Below are positions 8,793-17,200 of a stretch of DNA of 64,000 nt, piece after piece (position 1 is the stretch's first letter; each line of letters starts with the position of its first letter). The notes beneath the pieces were generated by a model, which was not told where the DNA came from, ran no database searches, and saw only the letters and a list, made by a program, of their open reading frames with translations. The DNA is taken from the NCBI GenBank assembly GCA_035293985.1, contig DATGLS010000014.1:247508-311507 (forward strand), given 5' to 3'. The DNA comes from JAVDCA01 sp035293985 (GTDB taxonomy: Bacteria > Pseudomonadota > Alphaproteobacteria > Rhizobiales > Xanthobacteraceae). A program made the position numbers and the translations under genes.

Positions 8793-10117
8793 GGCGCCGC
8801 CTCCGGCTTCGACCAGCACCACTGGGCCACCGGCAGGGCCGGCCGCCACGCGGTCATGCCGCCGAGCGCTTCGGCCCGCTCGATCGCAATGCGCACCAGC
8901 GTGCCGCCGCGCTCGCGCTGCTGCGCGATCAGCAGCGCCTCGGTCTCGAGCGTCACCGCGTTGACGACGAGGCGCCCCCCCGCGCGCAACGCCGCGATCG
9001 CGGCGTCGAGCACAGCGTCGTCACAGCCACCGCCGACGAAGATGGCATCAGGTGATTCTCCGTCATGCTCCGCGAAAGCGGGGCATCCGGTAACCCCCGG
9101 CGCGCCCGGGCTGCGTCGCCCGCTTTCGCGGACGATGACGGACGGGAGAACGTCGGGCGCCCTGCCGCGCATGACCACCAAGCCCGGCACCCCCAGCGCC
9201 GCCGCATTGCGCGCGATCCGCGCGGCGCGATCCTCGCGCGCCTCGATCGCGACCGCGCGCATCGAGGGATCGGCCAGCATCCATTCGATCGCGACCGAGC
9301 CGGCGCCGGCGCCGATGTCCCACAGCAGCTCGCCGCGGCGGGGCGCGAGCGCCGACAGCGTCATGGCGCGAACCTCGCGCTTGGTGATCTGGCCATCGTG
9401 CTCGAACAGCTCGTCGGCGAGCCCCGGCGCGCGCGCGATCACGCGCGCATTGGGCGCAGCCACGACCTCGATCGCGACGACATTGAGCGGATCGACCTCG
9501 CCGAGATCGAATTTTGCCGCCGGCGCGGTGCGCACGCGGGCGCGTGGCCCGCCGAGCGCTTCGAGCGCCGTGATGCGCGAATCGCCGAAGCCCGTGTCGG
9601 CCAGCAGCCGCGCGAGCGCGGCCGGGCCGGCGCCGTCCGAGGTGAGCGCGAGCACGCGCGCGCCCGGCTGCAGATGCGGGCGGACGAGGTCGAGCGCGCG
9701 GCCGTGCAGCGAGACCAGCGCGCAGCCGGCGAGCGCCCAGCCGAGCTGGCCTGCCGCGAGGCTGAAGGCGGATGGCGCCGGCAACACCAGCATCTCGGCC
9801 GGATCGACATGGCGCGCCAGCACGGCGCCGACGCCGTAATGGAACGGATCGCCCGACGCGAGCACGCAGACGCGCTTGCCGCGCGCGGCGAGCACCTCGG
9901 TGACGCCGCGCTCGAACGGGCTCGGCCACGCGCGCGCCTCGCCGCGCACCAGCGCGCCGGCGAGCGCGAGATGGCGCTCGCCCCCGAACACGATCTCGAC
10001 CCCGGAGATGAGGCTGCGCGCGACCGGGCTCAGGCCATCGGCGCCGTCCTCGCCGATGCCGACGATGGCGAGCCAGCGGCGTGGTGTGGCCGGCGCGGTC
10101 GGGCTAGAAAGCGCCAT
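8789..10117 (-). CDS. cobL: Precorrin-6B C5,15-methyltransferase (decarboxylating), CbiE-CbiT fusion
   Basis: Methylates precorrin-6B at C5 and C15 and decarboxylates the acetate side chain at C12, giving precorrin-8. The 442-residue protein joins a CbiE-type domain (VGIGEDGADGLSPVA, LASGDPFHYGVG) with a CbiT-type domain (GQITKREVRAM, LLWDIGAGAGSVAIEWML, IFVGGGCDDAVLDAAI). Residues about 326-353, between RAPDVLP and PDAIFVGGG, are encoded by an 80-bp palindromic repeat and are absent from ordinary CobL/CbiT proteins as far as I recall. The ATG at 10117 shares the CATG tetranucleotide with the divergent start of cobK. Confidence 0.94.
   Translation of the reverse strand: MALSSPTAPATPRRWLAIVGIGEDGADGLSPVARSLISGVEIVFGGERHLALAGALVRGEARAWPSPFERGVTEVLAARGKRVCVLASGDPFHYGVGAVLARHVDPAEMLVLPAPSAFSLAAGQLGWALAGCALVSLHGRALDLVRPHLQPGARVLALTSDGAGPAALARLLADTGFGDSRITALEALGGPRARVRTAPAAKFDLGEVDPLNVVAIEVVAAPNARVIARAPGLADELFEHDGQITKREVRAMTLSALAPRRGELLWDIGAGAGSVAIEWMLADPSMRAVAIEAREDRAARIARNAAALGVPGLVVMRGRAPDVLPSVIVRESGRRSPGAPGVTGCPAFAEHDGESPDAIFVGGGCDDAVLDAAIAALRAGGRLVVNAVTLETEALLIAQQRERGGTLVRIAIERAEALGGMTAWRPALPVAQWCWSKPEAAP
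9061..9140. repeat. 80-bp palindromic repeat inside cobL, in frame
   Basis: Two 22-base arms, 9061-9082 and 9119-9140, are inverted copies with two adjacent mismatches; the core CCGCGAAAGCGGG faces CCCGCTTTCGCGG. The 36-base centre is GC-rich. This structure is expected of an intergenic REP-like element, yet it lies inside the reading frame and encodes PAFAEHDGE and neighbours. Confidence 0.85.
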
Positions 10118-10883
10118 GCGCGTGCTCATTCTCGGCGGCACCACCGAGGCGCGGCGTCTCGCCGAGCGCCTCAGCATGCGCCGCGATCTCGACGTCACCC
10201 TGTCGCTCGCCGGCCGCACGATCCATCCGGTGCCGCATCCGGTGCCGCTGCGTGTCGGCGGCTTCGGCGGCGCCGAAGGCCTCGCGGATCATCTGAACGG
10301 CGAAGGTGTCGACCGTCTGATCGATGCCACCCATCCCTATGCGACGGTCATCTCGGAAAACGCTGCGCACGCCGCCAAACTGACCGGCGTCCCATTGCTC
10401 GCCTTGCGCCGTCCGCCCTGGACCGCCATCGCGGGCGATCGCTGGACCGACGTGGCCGACGCCGACGCCGCCGCGCGCGCCTTGGGATCGGCGCCGCGCA
10501 ACGTCTTCCTCGCTCTCGGCCGCAACGAGATCGCGGTGTTCGAGGCGGCGCCGCAGCATCGCTATCTGGTGCGCAGCGTCGATCCGGTCGAGCCACCGCT
10601 CGCAGTGCCACAGGCGGTATACATCCAGGCACGCGGGCCTTTCAGCGAAGCCGACGATCGCGCACTCATCGCCGCCCACGCAATCGACGTGGTGGTGTCG
10701 AAGAACAGCGGCGGCAGCGGTGCCTACGGCAAGATCGCGGCCGCCCGCGCGCTCGGCATCGAGGTGATCCTCCTGCGCCGGCCGGCGCTGCCCGACGTGG
10801 CGGCGGTGACCACGATCGACGAGGCGGTGGCCTGGCTCGATCGTGCCGATCATGGGCCGAGCTCCCCGGTGCGCGGCGTGTAG
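10116..10883 (+). CDS. cobK: Precorrin-6A reductase
   Basis: NADPH-dependent reduction of precorrin-6A to precorrin-6B. The 255-residue protein begins VLILGGTTEARRLAERL, a Rossmann-like start, followed by RLIDATHPYATVISENAA and, near the C-terminus, VVVSKNSGGSGAYGKIAAAR, all hallmark CobK/CbiJ stretches. The ATG at 10116 overlaps the divergent cobL start within one CATG. The 3' end overlaps the convergent cobJ by 34 bases. It is the only plus-strand gene in this part of the cluster, and no terminator can fit between it and cobJ. Confidence 0.94.
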   Translation: MRVLILGGTTEARRLAERLSMRRDLDVTLSLAGRTIHPVPHPVPLRVGGFGGAEGLADHLNGEGVDRLIDATHPYATVISENAAHAAKLTGVPLLALRRPPWTAIAGDRWTDVADADAAARALGSAPRNVFLALGRNEIAVFEAAPQHRYLVRSVDPVEPPLAVPQAVYIQARGPFSEADDRALIAAHAIDVVVSKNSGGSGAYGKIAAARALGIEVILLRRPALPDVAAVTTIDEAVAWLDRADHGPSSPVRGV

Positions 10884-11611
10884 ACGAGCGACGCAAGGCC
10901 GTCGCGCGTAATCACACGCGTCGTGGCGGAGCCGACGATGATCAATGTCGACATATCGGCATTGGCGGGATCCGCCTCCGCCAGCGTCGTGACGATCAGC
11001 CGCTCGTCCGCGCGCCCGATCGCGCGCCCGAACACGACCGGCGTGGACCCCGCGAGATGTCGGCGCAGCCGCTCGAACGCGGCGCCGAGCTGCCATGGCC
11101 GCGCTCGCGACAGCGGATTGTACAGCGCGAGCACGAAGCCGGCGCCGGCCGCCGCGTCGAGCCGGCGCTCGATCGTGTCCCAGGGCTTGAGGTTGTCGGA
11201 GAGCGACAGCGCGCAGAAATCGTGGCCGAGCGGCGCGCCCACCCGCGCCGCCACCGCGAGCATCGCGGTCACGCCCGGGACCATGGCCACGTCGAGCGCG
11301 CGCCACGACGCCGGCCCGTGCTCGATCGCCTCGCATACCGCGGCCGCCATCGCGAAGACGCCCGGATCGCCGGCCGTGACCAGCGCGACCTTGACGCCGG
11401 CGGCCGCCGCCTCCAGCGCCGCCCGGGCGCGCGCGACCTCCTCGCGGTTGTCGGATGGATGGCGGCTCTGACCCGGGCGCGGCGGCACGCGGTCGAGATA
11501 GCCGGCATAGCCGTAGAGCGCTTCCGCTTCAGTGAGCGCGGCGGAAGCATCCGGCGTGACCCAGCCCGCACTGCCGGCGCCGAGACCGACCACGGCGAGG
11601 CGGCCGCTCAT
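10850..11611 (-). CDS. cobJ: Precorrin-3B C17-methyltransferase
   Basis: Ring-contracting methylation of precorrin-3B at C17 to precorrin-4. The 253-residue tetrapyrrole methylase starts AVVGLGAGSAGWVTPDA, then LVTAGDPGVFAMAAAV, VPGVTAMLAVAARVGAPLGH, ALSLSDNLKPWDTIERRL and VLALYNPLSRARPWQL, all typical of CobJ. It overlaps the upstream cobI stop as ATGA. It is the last gene of the riboswitch-led operon and runs 34 bases into convergent cobK. Confidence 0.95.
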   Translation of the reverse strand: MSGRLAVVGLGAGSAGWVTPDASAALTEAEALYGYAGYLDRVPPRPGQSRHPSDNREEVARARAALEAAAAGVKVALVTAGDPGVFAMAAAVCEAIEHGPASWRALDVAMVPGVTAMLAVAARVGAPLGHDFCALSLSDNLKPWDTIERRLDAAAGAGFVLALYNPLSRARPWQLGAAFERLRRHLAGSTPVVFGRAIGRADERLIVTTLAEADPANADMSTLIIVGSATTRVITRDGLASLVYTPRTGELGP

Positions 11612-12399
11612 CTGGGACCCCCCGGGGCCTCTCCCCGCGCCTCCCAGCCCGGCACCAGCACGACCGCGAAGTAGGGCGCGCGGTCGTCTTTCTTCTCGGC
11701 GAGCCGCATCATCCGGGCGCCCGCCATGGTGCCGCGCTCGACATAGATCGCGCGCGCGAGCTGCCCGGTCTTGGCCAGCGCGCGTCGCACCTTGGCGAGA
11801 TGCCGGCCGAGCTTCATCACCACGGCGGCATCACTGTCGCCGAGGCGCCGCTCGAGCTCCTCGGCAGGCAGCGTCGCCGGCAATACGGTGAACACGTCGT
11901 CGCCCTGCGCGATCGGCGCCGCCACCTCGGCCCAGCAGCCCGCCATGCCGGTGACGCCGGCGATGATCTCGGTCGGATAGGTTGCGGCGAGCCGCACGTG
12001 CAGATGCATGTAGGAGCCGTAGAACAGCGGGTCGCCCTCGGCGATCACCGCGACGGTGCGGTCCTCGTCGAGATGGTGCGCGATCGCGGCGGCGGCCTCG
12101 TCGTAGAATTTGCGGATCGCGTCGCGGTAGGCCGGCTTGTCCTTGGGCGTCTCGGTCGTCACCGGATAGCGCAGCGCCAGCTCCTCGATGCCCTCGGGCA
12201 GGTGCGGCGCGACGATCGCGCGGGCGTGGCTCGGATGGCCATCCTTGGCGAAATGGGCGACCACGTCGGCTTCCTCGATCGCGCGCAGGGCCTTGAGCGT
12301 CACCAGCTCCGGGTCACCGGGCCCGACGCCGACCCCGAGCAGCCGGCCGGTCTCGCGTTGGGTCTCTCGATCCGTCTTGCGGTCGGTTTTGCCGTTCAC
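11608..12399 (-). CDS. cobI: Precorrin-2 C20-methyltransferase
   Basis: SAM-dependent methylation of precorrin-2 at C20 to precorrin-3A. The 263-residue protein shows LLGVGVGPGDPELVTLKALR, VAVIAEGDPLFYGSYMHLH and GVTGMAGCWAEVAAPIAQGD, all characteristic of CobI/CbiL. The first 19 residues (NGKTDRKTDRETQRETGR) are a polar repeat-like leader before the family start. cobH ends at the start of this gene with an ATGA overlap, and cobJ begins at its end in the same way. Confidence 0.95.
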   Translation of the reverse strand: MNGKTDRKTDRETQRETGRLLGVGVGPGDPELVTLKALRAIEEADVVAHFAKDGHPSHARAIVAPHLPEGIEELALRYPVTTETPKDKPAYRDAIRKFYDEAAAAIAHHLDEDRTVAVIAEGDPLFYGSYMHLHVRLAATYPTEIIAGVTGMAGCWAEVAAPIAQGDDVFTVLPATLPAEELERRLGDSDAAVVMKLGRHLAKVRRALAKTGQLARAIYVERGTMAGARMMRLAEKKDDRAPYFAVVLVPGWEARGEAPGGPR

Positions 12400-13031
12400 A
12401 GCCCGGCCCTCGCCAGCGCATTGACGGCAGCCGCCGCGATCGCGCTCCCGCCCATCCGGCCGCGCACGATCAGCCAGGGCACCCCGTGCGGATCGGCGGC
12501 CAGCGCCTCCTTCGATTCGGCCGCGCCGACGAAGCCGACCGGAATGCCGAGGATCGCGGCGGGCTTCGGCGCAGCGGCGGCGATCAGCTCGAGCAGGCGA
12601 AACAGCGCGGTCGGCGCATTGCCGATGACGACCACGCCGCCGGCGAGCTTGTCGGCCCAGAGGTCGAGGGCCGCCGCCGAGCGCGTCGTGCCGAGCGATT
12701 GCGCGAGCGCCGGCACGCGCGGATCGCGCAACGTGCAGACCACCTCGTTGCTCGCCGGGAGTCTCGCGCGCGTAACGCCATGCGCCACCATCTCGGAGTC
12801 GCAGAAGATAGGTGCGCCGGCCGCCAGCGCGGCGCGCGCCGCCGCGACGAGGCCGGGGCCGAACGCGATACTCTGCGCGACTTCGACCTGGCCGCAGGCA
12901 TGGATCATCCGCACCGCGACCTCCGCCTCCTCGGGCGAGAACCGCGTAAGATCGGCCTCGGCGCGGATGATGGCGAAGGAGCGCGCGTAGATCGCGGGGC
13001 CATCGCGGAGATAGGCGTGCGGTTCACTCAT
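12396..13031 (-). CDS. cobH: Precorrin-8X methylmutase
   Basis: Moves the methyl group from C11 to C12, converting precorrin-8X to hydrogenobyrinate. The 211-residue product is of normal length. MIHACGQVEVAQSIAF (about residues 46-61) contains the conserved His of the family; later motifs are IFCDSEMVAHGVTRARL and ILGIPVGFVGAAESKEAL. The start at 13031 overlaps the cobG stop as ATGA; the frame stays open further upstream into cobG but that part is not homologous. The end overlaps cobI as ATGA. Confidence 0.95.
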   Translation of the reverse strand: MSEPHAYLRDGPAIYARSFAIIRAEADLTRFSPEEAEVAVRMIHACGQVEVAQSIAFGPGLVAAARAALAAGAPIFCDSEMVAHGVTRARLPASNEVVCTLRDPRVPALAQSLGTTRSAAALDLWADKLAGGVVVIGNAPTALFRLLELIAAAAPKPAAILGIPVGFVGAAESKEALAADPHGVPWLIVRGRMGGSAIAAAAVNALARAGL

Positions 13032-14254
13032 GATTTCGATTTCGAGATGCGGTCGACAGCAATCTTTCCGAGTCGCTCGGCCAATTGCCAGGATTCGCAC
13101 GAGCCTGCCGGGGCGCCTTCGACCAACAGGTCGCACACGCCGCCACGTCCGGTCGCTGTGAACGTGGCGACGCCCTGGTAGGCGCAGCTCTTTGCGCAAC
13201 CCGAAATATGAATCGTCTCGTCCCGCCGCATGAGCGGCATTGCATGGCGTGCGACCTCGCGAGCCAGCGAGCGGGCTTCGATCTCGCCTGACGCGCAGAT
13301 CGGTGCGCCCGCGCACGCGATGAGGCGACGACGTGGATCGCGCGGCTCGACGATGAAATCGAGCCGGCGGGCCGTAGCCGCAATCTGCTCCGCCTCGAGC
13401 CGCCTGAGGCCGACGACGAGCAGCGCGCGGCCGGGCGCGGTGCGCACGCCGGAGGCCTCGACCACGCGGGCCGCGCGCAGAAGCGAGTTCAGCGCCCCGG
13501 TGTCGGTGTGCCCGAACGGCAGGCCGACCCCGACGGCCAATCGATTGCGGCGGAGGCGGTGCAGCCCGACCGGATCAGCAGGCTCCCGTGCCGGCGCATC
13601 CGTATCCGCGGATGCACGGCGCATCGCATCGCGCGCTCGGGCCTCGGGGCCGTGCGCAGCGATTTCGCCCAGGAGGCGCACGACCGTATCGACGACATCG
13701 GCCGGCGCGACCGTCCGAAACGGCGCAGCGCTCGCCGCATCGCCGCCGACCGCGATGTGAATTCGCGGACCATCCGGCGCCGCGATGGCGCGCAACCGGA
13801 TATCGGCAGGCAACGCGTCGAGATGCAGCGCACCGCCGCCGTCGATCACGACCGAGACCTTCGGGTTGAGTTTCGCCAAGGGAGCAGCGGCCAGTGCGCC
13901 GCGCAACGCGGCCGCCAGCGCACCAGCGTCGATGAGCTCGTCGCGGTCGAGACCCGCGAGCGGATCGGTGATGATTGGCACGCCGTCGTCCGCGGCGATG
14001 CCGAGGGCGGCGACCGCATCGGCGAAGGACGGCGCCGATTGGGCGGTCAGGCCGCGGACCTGAATGCTGCCGCGCGAGGTGATCTCGACGATGCAATTGC
14101 CGTAACGGCGGGCCGCAGCCGTTAAACCCTCCATGGCGTCCAGGCTGACGGTGCCGATCGGCGTGAGCCGCGCCAGCAAGCCATCGCCGGTCTGCATGGG
14201 CGTCGATAGGCCCGGGCAGGCGCCGCGGCGTAGGTTTGTGCGGGCGGCCGTCAT
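13028..14254 (-). CDS. cobG: Precorrin-3B synthase (oxygen-dependent, Fe-S)
   Basis: Inserts oxygen-derived functionality into precorrin-3A to form precorrin-3B; this step marks the aerobic pathway. The 408-residue protein is a sulfite/nitrite reductase-like hemoprotein: RGACPGLSTPMQTGDGLLAR near the N-terminus, ITSRGSIQVRGL, and the cluster ligands CAGAPIC and GCAKSC near residues 315-360. The start at 14254 overlaps the cobN stop as ATGA. The same frame remains open across cobN up to about 15523, but that part is an antisense-independent shadow of cobN. Confidence 0.93.
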   Translation of the reverse strand: MTAARTNLRRGACPGLSTPMQTGDGLLARLTPIGTVSLDAMEGLTAAARRYGNCIVEITSRGSIQVRGLTAQSAPSFADAVAALGIAADDGVPIITDPLAGLDRDELIDAGALAAALRGALAAAPLAKLNPKVSVVIDGGGALHLDALPADIRLRAIAAPDGPRIHIAVGGDAASAAPFRTVAPADVVDTVVRLLGEIAAHGPEARARDAMRRASADTDAPAREPADPVGLHRLRRNRLAVGVGLPFGHTDTGALNSLLRAARVVEASGVRTAPGRALLVVGLRRLEAEQIAATARRLDFIVEPRDPRRRLIACAGAPICASGEIEARSLAREVARHAMPLMRRDETIHISGCAKSCAYQGVATFTATGRGGVCDLLVEGAPAGSCESWQLAERLGKIAVDRISKSKS

Positions 14255-17200
14255 GCGCCCGCCTCCGGACGCAATGCCGCGAGGTCCGCGTCGATGTCGT
14301 TGCGGCGCGGATGCCAGAGTCCGCGCCGACGAGCGAATTCGAGGCGCTCCGCGATGGCGCGCGCCGCAGCCGGATTCTCGGCGAGCAGGAACGCACGCAC
14401 CTGCGGGTCGGCCACATAGGCTGCGTGCACCAGATCGAGCAGCTCGCCCGGCACCGCGTCGGTGGTCTGCATGAAACCGACCAGGCGATCGACCGTCTCG
14501 GCGAGCTCGGCGGCGCCGCGCGGGCCGTGGCGCATCTGGCCGGCAATGAAGCGCGGGTTGACGGCGCGCGCATGCACAAGGCGCGCGATCGCCTGGCCGA
14601 GCGGCCGTGCGCGCGGCCGGCGCGGGTCGGTCGCGTCGAGCATCAAGAGGTCCGGCGCGCGGCCGAGCGCGGCGGCCGCGGCCGCAAAGCCGCCGACGTG
14701 GCTCACGTCGGCGTCGCCTTCGAGCAGGTCGCGGCCGGGATCGTCCGACGTGTGCAGCAGCAGGTCGGCCGCGGCGACGCGCGCCGCGAAGCCGCCCGGC
14801 AACGACCTGGCGGCGCCATCCGCGCCCGCATAGGCGTGCGAGGCGGCCGCCAGATAGGCGGCGCCGATCGTGTCGCGCGCGTGGTCGGCGCCGATCAGAT
14901 CCTCGACGCCCGCGCCATAGGCGCCGGGCGCAGTGCCGAAGATGCGCGATCGGTTTGTCTCGCCTGCGATGCGCCAGGCCGCGGCCAGCGGATTCTCCTC
15001 GTCGCTCTCCTCGCGCGTCGCGACTGCGCGCGTTGCGGCATCGATGAGCGCGATCTGCGCCGGAAAGAGATCGCGAAAGAGGCCGGAGATCCGCCATGTC
15101 ACGTCGACGCGCGGGCGGCCGATCGCGGCCGTCGGCAGCACCTCGATGCCGGTGACGCGCCCGGTGCCGGCGTCCCAGATGGGCCGGCAGCCCATGAGGC
15201 AGAGCCCCTGGGCGATCTCCTCGCCGCCGGTGCGCAGCGTCGCGCTGCCCCACAGGTCGATCACCAGCGCGCGCGGCATCTCGCCGTGCTGCTGCAGATA
15301 GAGGCGGATCACCTCGTCGGCCGCGAGGCGGCCGAGGTCCATGGCCGTCTGCGTCGGCAGTCCGCGCGGATCGACGGTGAACAGGTTGCGCCCGGTCGGC
15401 AGCACGTCGCGTCGCGCCCGCTGCGGCGACCCCGCCGGGCCGGGCGCCACGCGGCGCCCCTCGAGTGCGGCGAGCAGGGCAATGCGTTCGGCGGCAGCCG
15501 AAGCCGCATACGCGGTATCGCACCCCCTCTCCCCCTTCAGGGCTGAGGCGGCCTCACCGCGAGTCGTGCCCTCGCGATTCGGAGTTTGCGGAGCTGCCCC
15601 CTCACCCCGACCCTCTCCCGCCGGATGGGGAGAAGGAGATGAGACGTCGCGGGCCGAGGGAGTCGCGCCGCGCCCATACACATGCAGGCCGTCCTTGATC
15701 GCCAGATCCTTCAAATCGCACAGCCAGGCGTCGATGCGGCGCAGGGCCTCGTCTGGCGCGACGTCGCTCGCAACGCCCGCCTCGCGTGCAAGCCCGCTGC
15801 GGCGGGCGGTGTCGACGATGAGGCCGGCGAGGCGCTCGCGGCGGCGACGGTCGAGGCCGTCGGCCTGCGCGTATTCGTCGAGCAGGCGCTCGAGCTCGCG
15901 CGCCTCGCCGGCAAGGCCCGTGCCGACCAGCGGCGGCGGCAGATGGCCGATCGTCACCGCGGCGAGACGGCGCTTCGCCTGTGCGGCCTCGCCCGGATTG
16001 CTGACGATGAAGGGGTAGAACGCCGGCAGCGCTCCGAGCACGGTCTCGGGAAAGCACGCCTGCGTCAGCGCGACCGCCTTGCCGGGCAGCCATTCGAGCG
16101 TGCCGTGCGCGCCCATGTGCACGAGGGCGTCGATCTTGGCGCGATGTTGCAACCACAGCCCGAAGGCGACGAGCGCGTGGCGCGGCGGCAGGGCCGCGTC
16201 GTGATAGTCGGCGCGGCGGTCGACGGTGCGGCCGCGGTCGGGGGCGAGCGCGACGATCGCGTGGCCGAAGGATTTGGCGCGGAACCGAAAAGCCCCGTCG
16301 CGTACATCCGCATCATCCGCAGGCGCGCCCCAGGCCGAGGTGATGCGATCGGCGACGCTCGCGGGCAGCGCGGCGAGCAGCTGTGCGTAATCATCGAGCG
16401 TGAGCTTTGCATCGCCAGTCGGGGCATCGAGCGCATCGATCAGCGCGCGCGAGCTCGGCGGCGACGGGGCGACCGCATAGCCGGCTGCGCGCAGGTCGTC
16501 GAGCAGCGCCAGCACGCTCGCCGGCACATCGAGCCCGACCGCATAGCCGGTGCGGCCCGGCGCGCCCGGATAGTCGGGCATCAGGATGGCGATGCGGCGC
16601 TTGGCGCGCGGCATCGCGCGCAATCCGACCAGCGCGGCCACGCGGGCGGCCAGCATCTCGACCCGATCCGGCTCCGGCCGGTTGGCGAGCGCCGTGAAGG
16701 CGAGGTCCGCGTGCACCGGCAGCGGATCCTTGAACGCGATCGCGCCGGCGAGCACGCGGCCGTCGAGCTCGGGCAGCACCACGTGCATGGCGAGATCGGC
16801 GGCGCCGAGACCGCGCGCACTCTCGGCCCAGGCGGCGCGCTTGGTCGTCGCGATCACGGCCTGCAGCACCGGCACGTCCGCGTCATCGAGCGGCGTGGTT
16901 GCGCCCGGTTCGCCGCCGGCGGCAAATCCCGTCGTGGTGATGATTACCGCCGGCGCGAGCCGCGCCAACGCAGCGCGCACGAACGCGGCGGCGTCAGCAT
17001 CTTTCAGGCTCGGCACCATCAGCGGCGCGGCCGCGAGCCCGCGCGCGTCGAGCGCGGCGCACAGCGCGTCGATCGGCGTCATGTCGGCGGCGAGCAACAT
17101 CGCGCGGTAGAAGATGATCGGTATGACGGGGCGGCCGGGCGTCAGCGCCGCGGCAAGCCGCTCGAGATCGATGGCGCCCGCGCTCGGCAGGTAGGCAGCG

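Noticed and set aside
9065..11674. A long plus-strand open frame antisense to cobL and cobJ
   Set aside because: Arg/Ala-rich composition, no motif, and it overlaps genes with firm homology on both strands.
13028..15523. An extension of the cobG frame across most of cobN
   Set aside because: The extra 420 residues are Arg-rich low-complexity sequence from the wrong frame of cobN; the cobG family start is at 14254.
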